The notes: a model not told the origin generated them from the sequence alone. Shown: positions 8,601 to 18,500, counted from the first letter of the stretch. The stretch is 33,001 bases of DNA from an uncultured Clostridia bacterium (GCA_944386115.1 CALWZV010000015.1:1-33001); one strand, 5' to 3'. Made by a program: numbers and translations.

Positions 8601-11600
8601 TTATATTAGGATTTCTTTGTTTAAACATGTTGAGTAAATATATGTTTCATCTACTTTTTTATTTAAAGATTTTTCTATAGCAATTTTATATAATTCTAAT
8701 TGCTTTTTATACTTTTCAACTAATTTTGCTTCTGTTTCTACATAATCTGTTTTGTAATCGACTAGTATAATTTTGTTATTTTCATCCACAAAATATAAAT
8801 CAATTATCCCTTGTACAAGTACACTATCATTGCTTTTATATCCATATACTTCGTAAGTACTCATGCTCATATAAAATGGCTTTTCTTTATAACTTTGTTT
8901 TGCATTAATTATTTTTTTGTATAGATTACTTTGAGTAAATTTCAATATTTTTTTTGCATCTATTTCCTTTGCTTCATTTTCATTTACTATTCTATTAGTG
9001 CACATATTTTGTATAAGTTTTTCTATTTTTTCTATTGTGTATTCTTCTTTTAAGTTCAATTTTTGTAAACATAGATGTATAAGACTACCTTTTTGCATAT
9101 TTGTAATTTTTTGAGTTTTATTTATAAATTTTGGTATTTCCATTTTTATACTGTTTTGTTCATATTCTATTTCATTATCCTGCATTTGTTTAATTTTACT
9201 AATAGAAGTTTTGCCCGGAGTTTTTGTAGAGTTTTCTTCTTTATACTTCCATTTTAACATTTCATTTATTTTACTTTTTTCATCTAATTTTATATCTTCT
9301 ATATGTATTTTATCTTCTTGCATTTTTTTAGCTTTTATTTTTAAAATTTCTTCTTTTTTATGTTTTTTTATTGTTAAAAATTCTTCTATATTCTTGTTAT
9401 TTATAACAACAAGCTCTAGCCAATCTAAGTACGATTTATATTTTTTTATAATTAGGCTGTCTAGTTTGTTACCTAGTATATAGTTATTTTCTAATATTTC
9501 TTTTTTTTCATTTAAAGTCGTTTCTAAGTCTTTTTCTACACCTGTTATAAATAATTTTTCTTTTGCTCTTGTTAGTGCTACATACAAAACTCTCATTTCT
9601 TCAGATAGTGTTTCTTGTTTTGCTTTTATTCTTATTGCTTCTTTTGCCAAAGTATTGTATTCTATTCTTCTTTCATCATTTATTACTTTTGGTCCTAAAC
9701 CTAATTTTTGATGTAACAATATGTTCTGATTCAAATCCTTCATGTTGAAATTCTTACCAGTTCCACATAAGAAGACTACTGGAAATTCTAGTCCTTTACT
9801 TTTATGTATACTCATTATTCTCACAACATCTTCGTTTTCTCCAATTAGTTTTGCTGCACCTAAATCATTATTACTTGTTTTTAATTTATCAATGAATTTT
9901 ATAAAATTAAATAATCCTTTAAAACTCGCTTTTTCATAATCACTAGCTCTTTCAAATAGCATTCTTAAATTTGCTTGCCTTATTGCTCCATTAGGCATCA
10001 TACTAACATAATTATAGTATCCTGTATTTGTATATATTTGCCAAATTAGTTCATCAATTGGTTTGTAGTTTACGCTTTCTCTAAAGTCATCAATCATTTC
10101 AATAAAGCTTTCTATTTTGCATTTTAACTTTTTATCTTCTTCCATTTCCTTTGCTTTAAGTAAAGAATCATAAAAACTTCCTTCTTTATCATATAACCTT
10201 ATTTCTATTAATTCATTGTCTGAAAACCCTCCTATTGTTGATCTTAATACTGTAACTAGTGGAATATCATTGTCTGGATTGTCTATTATTTTTAATACTG
10301 ACATTATTGTTTGTATTTCAATTGATTCTAAATACTCACTTGTTGTATCACAGAAAACTGGTATTCCAACTAAATTTAGTTCTCTTTCATATATTGGTGC
10401 TGAAGCTGTTGTTGCTCTGAGTAAAATTACTATGTCCTTATATGTTAATTTTCTATATTTTTCTTTTTCATATATATAATAATTTGATTCTAATAGTTCT
10501 TTTATTTTTGTGCTTACAAATTTTGCTTCTAATTCAACATTTTCTATAATTTCTTGTTCTTCCTGTTCTTTCTGCTCTTCTTTTTCATCTTCTATTTTTT
10601 CTTCACTACATTCTTCGTGTAAATCAATTATGTGTAGTTCACTCTTTTTATCTAAGAAGCTTTTATTTTCACTTTCTTTAGGATAATTCGCACCTAAATT
10701 CAAAAATTCATCATTATTATAGTCAATATCTCCTAATTCTTTACTCATAATATTTTTGAATATCAAATTAGTTATGTTTAATACATTTTCTCTACTTCTA
10801 AAATTCTTAAAGAGCTGTATTTTTAATCCAAATTCATTTTCTGTAGATAAATTGTATTTATTGTATTTTTCCAAAAATAGTTCTGGCATAGCTTGCCTGA
10901 ATTTATATATACTTTGCTTTACATCCCCTACCATAAATATATTATTTCCTCTTGATATTGAAGTTAATATATATTCTTGTACTAAATTGCTATCTTGATA
11001 TTCGTCTATTGCAATCTCTTCAAACTTTTCTTTGTATCTTTTGGCTACATCACTTTCAATTATATTACCATGCTCGTCTTTTTTTAGCAAAATTCTTAGT
11101 GCTAAATGTTCTATATCATTAAAATCTATGATATTTTTTTCTGTTTTTTTCTGCACATATTTTTTTCCAAAATTTATTATCATATATTCTAATTTTTTTA
11201 ATGTGTCATACATTTCATATATATCTTTATTTATCGCATATGAATCTTCTTTTAAATACTTTTCTTTTATTTTATTAAAATTTTTTCTTATTATATCTCT
11301 ATTTTCTTTTGCTTTGTCTTTAATATTAGATATTGTTTTACTGCTTCGTGGCCAAGATTTTAAATTTTTTTCATATGCTTTTTTATATAATTCATCCCAA
11401 TTTTTTATATTTGTTAGTTCATTAAAATTTTCTATATCATCTTCTATTACTAATAAATATTTTTCTAGTTCTGGATTTTTAGATAATTCCTTTTTTATTA
11501 TTTTTAATTTAAGTATACAATCTAGTATTTCACTTTTAAGACTTTCTATTATTATTTTTCCCCATTCTGTTTGTGAGAAATCCTTTTCTATATTAATATT

Positions 11601-12203
11601 AAACTTTTCTATATTTTCTTTTAACCAGTCTTCTGGAAATGGACTACTTTGTATATATTTATATATTTGCATTATAATTTCTTTTAAATTATCATCACTT
11701 TTATAATTGGTATATAAATTAATTAATTTTGAAAAGTTTTCATCTTTACTTTCATACATCTCTTCAAAAAGTTCTTCTATTGTTTCTATTTTTAGTAATT
11801 CTATTTCTTCTGTTGATCCTATTCTAAAATTAGGTGATATATTTATTTCAAAGAAATTATTTTTTATTACATCTAAACAAAATGAATGAATAGTTGATAT
11901 ACTTGCTTTATTTAAAAGCAAAATTTGTTTTCTTAAATTTTCATCTTCTTTTTCTTCTAGTTTTTTATATATTGCTTTTAGTATTCTTTCCCTCATTTCA
12001 GATGCTGCTGCATTTGTAAATGTAACAACTAATAATTTATCTATATCTATTTTTTTATTTACGATTTTATTTATTATTCTTTCAACAAGTACTGCAGTCT
12101 TTCCGCTTCCTGCCGCTGCTGCAACTAGTATATTACTTCCATCTTTATTTATAGCAATTTCTTGCTCTTTTGTCCATTTTACTTCTCCCAATTTTGCCTC
12201 CAT
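8601..12203 (-). CDS. addA: Helicase-nuclease subunit AddA
   Basis: AddA is the UvrD-like helicase plus RecB-type nuclease subunit of the AddAB complex, which resects double-strand breaks for RecA loading. The 1200-aa length is typical. Near the N terminus are the Q-motif region WTKEQEIAI and Walker A AAAAGSGKTAVL; then VTFTNAAASEMRER, DEYQDSN (Walker B), the IMSIHKSKGLEFPVVF motif, and LYVALTRAKEKL. The C-terminal nuclease shows VQGIIDLYF and ILVDYKTDYV with the catalytic Asp and Lys. The ATG at 12203 has no Shine-Dalgarno; the sequence right after it (GGAGG, 5 nt before TTG 12191) suggests that TTG 12191 may be the true start. addB is not in the window. It follows the GT2 gene with a 1-bp gap. 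No in-frame CGG occurs in 1200 codons. Confidence 0.95.
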   Translation of the reverse strand: MEAKLGEVKWTKEQEIAINKDGSNILVAAAAGSGKTAVLVERIINKIVNKKIDIDKLLVVTFTNAAASEMRERILKAIYKKLEEKEDENLRKQILLLNKASISTIHSFCLDVIKNNFFEINISPNFRIGSTEEIELLKIETIEELFEEMYESKDENFSKLINLYTNYKSDDNLKEIIMQIYKYIQSSPFPEDWLKENIEKFNINIEKDFSQTEWGKIIIESLKSEILDCILKLKIIKKELSKNPELEKYLLVIEDDIENFNELTNIKNWDELYKKAYEKNLKSWPRSSKTISNIKDKAKENRDIIRKNFNKIKEKYLKEDSYAINKDIYEMYDTLKKLEYMIINFGKKYVQKKTEKNIIDFNDIEHLALRILLKKDEHGNIIESDVAKRYKEKFEEIAIDEYQDSNLVQEYILTSISRGNNIFMVGDVKQSIYKFRQAMPELFLEKYNKYNLSTENEFGLKIQLFKNFRSRENVLNITNLIFKNIMSKELGDIDYNNDEFLNLGANYPKESENKSFLDKKSELHIIDLHEECSEEKIEDEKEEQKEQEEQEIIENVELEAKFVSTKIKELLESNYYIYEKEKYRKLTYKDIVILLRATTASAPIYERELNLVGIPVFCDTTSEYLESIEIQTIMSVLKIIDNPDNDIPLVTVLRSTIGGFSDNELIEIRLYDKEGSFYDSLLKAKEMEEDKKLKCKIESFIEMIDDFRESVNYKPIDELIWQIYTNTGYYNYVSMMPNGAIRQANLRMLFERASDYEKASFKGLFNFIKFIDKLKTSNNDLGAAKLIGENEDVVRIMSIHKSKGLEFPVVFLCGTGKNFNMKDLNQNILLHQKLGLGPKVINDERRIEYNTLAKEAIRIKAKQETLSEEMRVLYVALTRAKEKLFITGVEKDLETTLNEKKEILENNYILGNKLDSLIIKKYKSYLDWLELVVINNKNIEEFLTIKKHKKEEILKIKAKKMQEDKIHIEDIKLDEKSKINEMLKWKYKEENSTKTPGKTSISKIKQMQDNEIEYEQNSIKMEIPKFINKTQKITNMQKGSLIHLCLQKLNLKEEYTIEKIEKLIQNMCTNRIVNENEAKEIDAKKILKFTQSNLYKKIINAKQSYKEKPFYMSMSTYEVYGYKSNDSVLVQGIIDLYFVDENNKIILVDYKTDYVETEAKLVEKYKKQLELYKIAIEKSLNKKVDETYIYSTCLNKEILI

Positions 12204-12204
12204 T

Positions 12205-13086
12205 TTATTTGAATTTTACATATGATTTTATAATACCTGGTATATACAAAATAAAAATTAATAGTTTATTAACAAAACTTGTCTTTCTTAAATCCATTTT
12301 TTGTTTTGATAAATATTTAAATAAAATATAATGTTTTATTATATATATTCTTTTTTCCCATTTTACTCCACTAAAATCTTTTTTAAGCATTTCTTCAAAA
12401 AATTTAAAATATCCATTTGGATTTTTCTTAAATATATTTTTTATATTTTTACTATATCCATCTTCCTGATATTTGCATATCATTACTATTTCATTAAAGC
12501 ATAATACATCATATTTTTCATCTATCTCATGATGTAACCTTGCTTCTGTAGAAAAGTTTTCTCCTTCTTCTATTTTGTATTTATATTGTTTCCTTATTTT
12601 TGTATTGTAAACTAATGCTTTATCTCCATTAATTCCTTGTTTGTAATATAAATCGAACATTTTACTTTTAAAATTATTGCTTTTAAATTCATTACCTATA
12701 ATTTCATTTTTTTCATTACTTTTCAAGAAAACATAAGCATATATTTTCTCTTTTAAGATGCAATTATTTTTTATTGTTTTAAAGGCATTTTCAGTAAAGT
12801 AATCATCTGAATCACATTCTACTAAAAAATCGGAATCAGCATATGGTACTAAATTATTAATTGCTTTCATTTTTCCTTGGTTTTCCTGTTTGTAGTATTT
12901 TATGCAAATTTTTTTTTCTTCTTTAAATTTTTGTATGTATTCTTCTGTTCCGTCTGTTGAACCATCATCCATTATTAGCCATTCTATTTCTATATCACAT
13001 TGCAAATTGTTTAATATACTGTTGTATAATTTTCCTAATGTGTCTTTTCTATTATAAGTTGGTGTAATTACAGATATTTTCATCAT
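12205..13086 (-). CDS. Glycosyltransferase family 2
   Basis: This 293-aa cytoplasmic GT-A fold transferase shows ITPTYNRKDTL at the N terminus, DDGSTDGTEEY for nucleotide-sugar binding and VECDSDDYF with the DxD metal site. Donor and acceptor cannot be told from sequence. The start is ATG 13086 or the adjacent ATG 13083; AGAGG lies just upstream and the second ATG is better spaced. The gene begins 11 bp after the recoded stop of the GT4 gene, which fits tight translational coupling only if the GT4 frame is shifted; the unshifted GT4 frame ends about 120 bp earlier. It belongs to the surface-polysaccharide group between rbgA and addA. Confidence 0.85.
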   Translation of the reverse strand: MMKISVITPTYNRKDTLGKLYNSILNNLQCDIEIEWLIMDDGSTDGTEEYIQKFKEEKKICIKYYKQENQGKMKAINNLVPYADSDFLVECDSDDYFTENAFKTIKNNCILKEKIYAYVFLKSNEKNEIIGNEFKSNNFKSKMFDLYYKQGINGDKALVYNTKIRKQYKYKIEEGENFSTEARLHHEIDEKYDVLCFNEIVMICKYQEDGYSKNIKNIFKKNPNGYFKFFEEMLKKDFSGVKWEKRIYIIKHYILFKYLSKQKMDLRKTSFVNKLLIFILYIPGIIKSYVKFK

Positions 13087-13097
13087 TATTCCTCTTT

Positions 13098-14199
13098 CTA
13101 ATCTAGCAATTTTTCTATTTTCTCCATTATTTTTTTATTATCTTCTATTTTTGTTTTTTCTTTTTCTTTTGGTTTTGCATTTTTTATTAATCTTTTCATC
13201 TCTTCATATATACCGTTTTTCTGAATTTTCTACAATTTTTTTATTATTGTAATCTTCTAGTGCTTCTCTTGAAGCAGTGTCTGTACATACTATATATTTT
13301 CCTAACACCTTAGCTTCAAGTAGTACCATTGGCAACCCCTCATAATATGAGAATAAACAAAAATAATCAGCATTTTTCATGTATGGATATGGGTTGTCCT
13401 TTTTTCCTAGTAATATAAATGTTTTTTCTAGATTAAACTTTTTTATTTTTTCTTTAATTTCTTCTTTCAGCTCACCATCACCTATAACATATATTTTATG
13501 TTTATACCCTTTTTCTATAAGTTTGTAATGTACATCAATTAGTCTTCCTATTGCTTTTTGTTTAACTAATCTTGATACTGTTACAAAATTTATACTATTA
13601 TTGTCAAACTCTAAGTCTATATTTTCATTTGATTTTCTTATTATTTCATCTTTATCTACATAATTGTGAATCACTAATTTTTCATTTTTTTGTTTTTTAT
13701 ATATTTTTAAATATTTTTCTTTATTATGATTACTTACAAACACTATTTTTTTATATTGTTTATATATATTATTGTTTAATATTTTTTTTATCATAGATTT
13801 TATATTATGTCCAAATACCATGCCTATATCATTATGAACCCATGCTATTTTTTTTACACTATTATTTTTCTGACTAAATAATGTAGTAATTGGACCTTCT
13901 AGAAATGCTATTTCTATATCAAATTTATTTTTAATATATGTATTATATATTCTCTTTTTCATCAAAGCAAACTTTAATGGAATAATATTTTGTTGCATTT
14001 TCGTTAGGTTTTCATACTTAAAATTATATAAGTTTATTAATTTTATTTTTTTATTTAAACTTTTTTCAAACTCTCCTTTTGCATATATTGTAAATATTGT
14101 TATATCGTATTTTTCACACAGCTTATTACATATATCTACTAATACCCTTTCTGCTCCACCTATATTTAAGCTTGTTATGCCAAATATTATTTTTTTCAC
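13098..14199 (-). CDS. Glycosyltransferase family 4, with +1 recoding at CGG
   Basis: This is a GT-B fold glycosyltransferase. The N-terminal GITSLNIGGAERVL is the classic acceptor-domain start. VTVSRLVKQKAIGRLIDV begins the donor domain, and EGLPMVLLEAKVLGK holds the E-x7-E catalytic pair. The start is GTG 14199, overlapping the stop of the ligase gene (GTGA), with AGGG upstream. In the zero frame the protein stops two codons after an in-frame CGG (13215-13213). Reading +1 gives GGT (Gly) and then IYEEMKRLIKNAK with a Lys/Glu-rich helix to a stop at 13100-13098, for 366 aa, a normal GT4 length. The shifted end also closes the gap to the next gene. This break is subtler than the others because only the C-terminal helix is affected. 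Confidence 0.85.
13213..13215 (-). other. In-frame CGG, +1 recoding site in the GT4 gene
   Basis: On the minus strand the frame reads aaa-CGG-tat-ata-tga. Skipping the C gives GGT (Gly) and a 38-codon extension typical of GT4 C termini. Confidence 0.75.
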
Positions 14200-15584
14200 T
14201 CTATTTCCCTCACTTTTTTGGTTTCATTTATTAGTAATACATTTATTATAATTATTAACATCATTGTTGATGAATTGAAAAATGTATATCCTGCGAAAAA
14301 TGAAAGTGCAAATACTAAATAGCTTCCACAAATTAACATCATATATTCTACATTTACTTTTCTAAATTTCTTTATTCCAATATATGTACAGTACATTAGT
14401 ATTCCTAAAAACGGTACAATATATAGTATAAAACCAATTATTCCAAAATTGAATAATATTGCTGGTAATTCCATTTCTAATGTTAGTTCCCCATAGTTTG
14501 CTAAAAATCCATTTCCGAATAGCATTAATAAAATATTGTTCTGGTTTTTCACAAGGCAATAGTTATATATAAATTGCTGCATCCTTCTATCTGTATTTGC
14601 TAAATTCATTTCATTACTAATTTTATATAATTCTAAAATTGATTCTTGTGCAGGTTTTGATATATATGATTCTTCTATTTCTGCTGATTCAATTTGCTCT
14701 TTTAATTTCAAAATATCACCAGTAACATGTGAACTTTCTTTTGTTTTATTATCTATTATATTTCCTTCTAAGCTTTCTAAATATTTTCTTCTTTGCATTG
14801 TACTTGAACCAAAAATTACAACAATAATTACAATTCCTATTAGTGTTGTTAGACAAAGTAGAATTGCCTTTTTATTTATTTTTATTTTTTGTTTTATTGA
14901 GAATAATATTTGTGTAAAAGTGTATGCAATTATTGTTAGTATAAATCCATATAATCCTACTCTTGTACCAACCAAAAACATTAGGAAAATGCCTATTAAT
15001 GCAATTAATATAATTAGTTTTTTATTTTCTTTTATCATAGGTAGGAGTATAAATAATGATAATATTAATATAGAGCTTATACTATTTCCAGATTCGAAAA
15101 AGCCTTTATATCCCATTCTCTCTATATAAGTTCTTGATGATGTATTTGTTATAATAGATATATATATTATTAGTATATATATTATAATAGAAATTACTAT
15201 ATATTTTTTCAGTTTTTGGTAATTTTCTTTTCTAAATATAAATACATATATAAATAAATTCAAAATCATGTATGTATAATTTACTATATATTGCATCTCG
15301 TGTGAAATTGTTCCATAAGAGATTCCTGTAATAACAGATTTAAAAAGTAATAAATGTATTATCCCATATATTCCATATATTAGTCCTGCTATTAACAATT
15401 TCAGTTTGAATTTGTATTTAAAAAATATATATGTAATTCCCATAATTGGTATTATAGGTCTTGCAAATGTAGATGGCGAAAATGTTAATCCAAAGTTTTC
15501 TCTGAATAAAAAACTTGTTGCATCAAGTATTGGGCATAAGGCTATAAATATTAATAATAATTTTTCTATATTTAATTTTCTCAT
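14196..15584 (-). CDS. O-antigen ligase/polymerase-like polytopic membrane protein
   Basis: The 462-aa protein is largely hydrophobic, with about ten to twelve membrane segments and one large hydrophilic loop (about residues 270-350). The pattern of a GTRVG motif after a helix pair, then a long extracytoplasmic loop, and a late FGNGF segment is that of the O-antigen ligase (Wzy/WaaL-type) superfamily, which in Gram-positives polymerises or transfers wall or capsular polysaccharide. The start is ATG 15584, 7 bp after the upstream GT2 stop, with a modest AGGA site. It overlaps the next GTG start by 3 bp. Polymerase versus ligase cannot be decided. Confidence 0.75.
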   Translation of the reverse strand: MRKLNIEKLLLIFIALCPILDATSFLFRENFGLTFSPSTFARPIIPIMGITYIFFKYKFKLKLLIAGLIYGIYGIIHLLLFKSVITGISYGTISHEMQYIVNYTYMILNLFIYVFIFRKENYQKLKKYIVISIIIYILIIYISIITNTSSRTYIERMGYKGFFESGNSISSILILSLFILLPMIKENKKLIILIALIGIFLMFLVGTRVGLYGFILTIIAYTFTQILFSIKQKIKINKKAILLCLTTLIGIVIIVVIFGSSTMQRRKYLESLEGNIIDNKTKESSHVTGDILKLKEQIESAEIEESYISKPAQESILELYKISNEMNLANTDRRMQQFIYNYCLVKNQNNILLMLFGNGFLANYGELTLEMELPAILFNFGIIGFILYIVPFLGILMYCTYIGIKKFRKVNVEYMMLICGSYLVFALSFFAGYTFFNSSTMMLIIIINVLLINETKKVREIE

Positions 15585-15591
15585 ATATTTC

Positions 15592-16548
15592 CTATCTTAT
15601 AGAAAAAATTATACTATATATTTTAAAAGTAAATTTATTTATTGTCTTATAATATAAGTTTTTCTTTGTTTTTATATTTCTTAAATATTTATTATTTTTC
15701 CAGTTTGGGAATTTATTGTTAATTTCTTCCCATGTTTTTCTTAATGCTTCTTTTTTTATCTCTTTATTTTTTATTTTTGTTATTCTTAAAAATGAACTTC
15801 CAAATAAAAATCTTATATATAAATATTCGAGTTCTTTTTCAAATGCCTGATATATATTATTTTCTTTATAGTATTTTATAATATTTTCTAAAATATTAAA
15901 TATGTCCATTGTTTTTTCATTTTGAATATTAGCAATAGAATTCTGTCTTTGTATATAATAATACATATTTTCTTTTACCAAAGACATTTTGTTTATATAT
16001 GGTATTAGTTTATAGTAAAGTTCAACATCTTCATATCTTAGGCCAATTGGAAACATTATGTTGTTTTCTTGTAGGCTTTTTCTTTTTATAATTTTATTAC
16101 ATGCCATTACTCTTCCATATATAAAATAATCTTCTTTTTTCGTTATTTCTTCTATAGCATCTATCTTTTCTTTTTTTTCATATATCCATTTTACATTACA
16201 CTCTACAAGTTCAGCACCTGTTTTAATTGCTTTATTATAAAGTTTTTCATACATTGTTTCTGAAACATAATCATCTGAATCTACAAATCCTACATATTCT
16301 CCTGTAGCATATTTTATTCCATAGTTTCTCGCATCTGATAGTCCTCCATTTTTTTTAACAAGGTATTTTATTTTTTTCATATATTTTTGTTCATATTCTT
16401 TTATTATGGTTTCTGATTTATCTGTTGAGCCATCATTTACTACAATTATTTCTATGTCTTTTAATGTTTGGTTGACTAAAGAGTTTAAACATTTTTTTAT
16501 ATATTTTTCTGTATTATAAACAGGAACTATTATAGATATTTTAGGCAT
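15592..16548 (-). CDS. Glycosyltransferase family 2
   Basis: This 318-aa GT-A fold transferase has IIVPVYNTEKYI at the N terminus, VNDGSTDKSE and FVDSDDYV with the metal-binding DxD. It resembles EpsH/WcaA-like capsule transferases, but the sugar is not predictable. The ATG at 16548 overlaps the rbgA stop by 8 bp, so it is translationally coupled to a ribosome assembly GTPase gene, an unusual neighbour. It is the first of four polysaccharide genes inserted between rbgA and addA. Confidence 0.87.
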   Translation of the reverse strand: MPKISIIVPVYNTEKYIKKCLNSLVNQTLKDIEIIVVNDGSTDKSETIIKEYEQKYMKKIKYLVKKNGGLSDARNYGIKYATGEYVGFVDSDDYVSETMYEKLYNKAIKTGAELVECNVKWIYEKKEKIDAIEEITKKEDYFIYGRVMACNKIIKRKSLQENNIMFPIGLRYEDVELYYKLIPYINKMSLVKENMYYYIQRQNSIANIQNEKTMDIFNILENIIKYYKENNIYQAFEKELEYLYIRFLFGSSFLRITKIKNKEIKKEALRKTWEEINNKFPNWKNNKYLRNIKTKKNLYYKTINKFTFKIYSIIFSIR

Positions 16549-17441
16549 TGCATTCTCCTTCTATTTTACACTTTTCTAATGTTATTCTTCCTAATTTTGC
16601 TGTTCTAAAATCTTCTAATATTATATTTGCTACTTTTGTTTCGTCTATTTCTTGATTTTTTATAATTGCTCCTCTTTTCTTACCTATTAAATAATATAAT
16701 TCTATAATATTTTCTTCTTTTATTCCTTGTATCTCCTCATCATTTATTTTATATCTTTGTTTAATATTTTCTCTATAGTTTTTATATAAATATTTTAATA
16801 AACTAATTGCTACTTCTTCTTTTACAACTACTTCATCTTTTATAGTACCTGTATATGACAAGTTTAAAGCTATTTCTTCATTTTCAAATTTTGGCCATAA
16901 AACTCCAGGTGTATCTAGAAGTTCTATTTTGTCATTTAATTTTATCCATTGTTTTTGTAATGTGACCCCAGGCTTATTCCCCACTTTGGCTGATGTTTTT
17001 TTTGAAATTTTATTTATGAAAGAAGATTTGCCGAACATTTGGAATTCCTATAACCATCGCTTTTATAGTTTTTCCTACTATTCCTTTTGCAATTTCTTTT
17101 TTTATGTCTTCTTCCATTATTTTCTTTATTTCTTTTTCTACTTGGTTTAAGTTCTCACCAGTATTACAGTTTACCTTTATAGCTGTTACACCTTTTTTCT
17201 TAAAATAATTTATCCATTTTTGATTTTCTTCTTCTGATGCTAAATCTGATTTATTTAATAAAATAATTTTTTTCTTGTTTTTTACAATTTCATTAATATC
17301 AGGATTATTACTAGAAATTGGTATTCTCGCATCTAGAATTTCAATAATTACATCTATTAGTTTCAAGTCTTCTGATATTTGTTTTTTTGTTTTTGCCATA
17401 TGGCCTGGATAATAATTGATATTTGTTTTATTTTCACTCAT
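16541..17441 (-). CDS. rbgA: Ribosome biogenesis GTPase RbgA (YlqF), with +1 recoding at CGG
   Basis: RbgA is a circularly permuted GTPase needed for late 50S subunit assembly. Start at ATG 17441 (AGGAG upstream) gives the canonical YYPGHMAKTKKQ. G4 (LLNKSDL) comes first, then G5-like residues, then IGIPNV, where the frame breaks at CGG (17033-17031), exactly in the G1/P-loop. Reading +1 gives GGC and completes GIPNVGKSSFINKIS; the frame then runs through GNKPGVT and LLDTPGVLWPKF (G3) to the stop at 16541. The joined protein is 299 aa; RbgA is normally about 280-290. The break splits the P-loop, so neither half could bind GTP. The open frame extends upstream to 17579 but has no binding site there. 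Confidence 0.94.
17031..17033 (-). other. In-frame CGG, +1 recoding site in rbgA
   Basis: On the minus strand the frame reads gtt-CGG-caa. Skipping the C gives GGC, the Gly of the P-loop GKS. Confidence 0.88.
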
Positions 17442-17463
17442 TATTTTATTTCTCCTAATTTTA

Positions 17464-17500
17464 CCAATAATATATGGATCCTTTTTTGATATATTATTGG
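17464..17500. repeat. Inverted repeat in the rbgA leader
   Basis: CCAATAATATAT and ATATATTATTGG, 12 bp perfect, are separated by 13 nt just upstream of the rbgA binding site. There is no U-tract on the rbgA sense strand, so it is a leader hairpin rather than a clear terminator. Confidence 0.5.
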
Positions 17501-17561
17501 TTATAATATTATTATAAAGTTTCTTTTCTTGCTGCCTATTTGGTTTTCTTTTATAAATAAT

Positions 17562-17590
17562 AGAATAACATAAAACCATATTATTTTCAA
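17562..17590 (-). promoter_or_regulatory. Candidate sigma-A promoter for the rbgA-polysaccharide-addA run
   Basis: On the minus strand TTGAAA (17590-17585), a 17-nt spacer and TATTCT (17567-17562) would give a leader of about 115 nt that includes the inverted repeat at 17464-17500. Confidence 0.4.
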
Positions 17591-17617
17591 ATAATTCATT
17601 TTATTTATAGAAAAAAT

Positions 17618-17953
17618 TTATGTTTTGTTTTTTTCAACAATTGCTTTTATAAATGCTTGTCTTAGCATCGTTCTAAACTTTACATCATTTTTTACTTTTT
17701 CATTTGCTATTTTTTTTAAATAGTTTACAGGTTGAGATATATCAACAAACAATATTCCATTTACTTTTTGCATTTTAGCTATTCCTACAATTCTTTTAAT
17801 TTGCTCATCTGTCAGATTTTCTTTTGACTTTTCAATAAACATTACTTTTTCATCTCTTAAAATTATATTATAGCCATCATCTTCTATAGATTTTTTTAAT
17901 ATATTAAACATTTCATCTTGCATATTTAATATGATTTTATATTCATTTTCCAT
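17618..17953 (-). CDS. Hypothetical protein, 111 aa
   Basis: I do not recognise this protein. It is a soluble, mixed-charge 111-aa product rich in Lys, Glu and Ile, without Cys clusters, membrane segments or a signal peptide. The start is ATG 17953 because TTGGAGGA lies just upstream; the open frame runs back to 18043, but those residues overlap the 3' end of the upstream gene and a hairpin. It lies about 55 bp after the membrane protein gene at 18009, and 28 bp downstream is the candidate rbgA promoter. Base composition matches the neighbours. Confidence 0.65.
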   Translation of the reverse strand: MENEYKIILNMQDEMFNILKKSIEDDGYNIILRDEKVMFIEKSKENLTDEQIKRIVGIAKMQKVNGILFVDISQPVNYLKKIANEKVKNDVKFRTMLRQAFIKAIVEKNKT

Positions 17954-17974
17954 ATTTTTCCTCCAAATAAGTAT

Positions 17975-18005
17975 AAATGCCCTTTGAATTTTCCAAAAGG
18001 CATTT
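17975..18005 (-). terminator. Hairpin after the 18009-18470 gene, possible weak terminator
   Basis: A 12-bp stem (AAATGCCTTTTG with CAAAGGGCATTT on the minus strand, one G-U pair) directly follows the stop at 18009. The trailing U-run is interrupted, so termination may be partial. Confidence 0.4.
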
Positions 18006-18008
18006 CTT

Positions 18009-18470
18009 TTAAAACTTATATTGATTTTTATCTGCTCTTTCATCTAATTGTCTTTCATATTTTTCATTACTGTAAAACCAGTTCGTATTTTTCCCTTTAC
18101 TTGATGTACCATCTTTGTTAATTGATATATCTATTAATAAAATTAAAGGTATTATTATTCCAATTGCGGAAAATACAATATTTGTAGTATTTGCCACTTC
18201 TCCGTTTATAAGTAGGGTTATTTGATTATATATGTCTGTCCCAAAATAGGCTCCATATGATATAAAGTATAAAATTGCTCCTATTATTTTTCGTTTAAAA
18301 ATAAGTGCTATACACAATACTGTAAAAAATAATAATACTATTTCTATGTTTGATTCAATAGGTTTTATAGGAAAATCTATTTCCATAGTTTCAGCAAATG
18401 TAATCACTACTCTAAAAATCCAAAATATTACTGCAAAAAATACCATTAGCCAACTAAATGTACTTTTCAT
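18009..18470 (-). CDS. Hypothetical membrane protein, 153 aa
   Basis: The protein has four hydrophobic segments (about residues 5-25, 42-60, 62-80, 95-113) and a charged, Lys/Asn-rich cytoplasmic tail of about 40 residues. I do not recognise a family; small clostridial membrane proteins of this type are usually unnamed. The start is ATG 18470 with GAAGGG upstream. It sits just downstream of the terminator that ends the DUF1292 gene, so it likely has its own promoter, which I could not place. There is no in-frame CGG. Confidence 0.65.
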   Translation of the reverse strand: MKSTFSWLMVFFAVIFWIFRVVITFAETMEIDFPIKPIESNIEIVLLFFTVLCIALIFKRKIIGAILYFISYGAYFGTDIYNQITLLINGEVANTTNIVFSAIGIIIPLILLIDISINKDGTSSKGKNTNWFYSNEKYERQLDERADKNQYKF

Positions 18471-18500
18471 ATTACAATTCCCTTCTATATTTAATTTAAT

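Noticed and set aside
17442-17579. N-terminal extension of rbgA to 17579
   Set aside because: There is no binding site there, the residues do not match the family, and a good AGGAG precedes ATG 17441.
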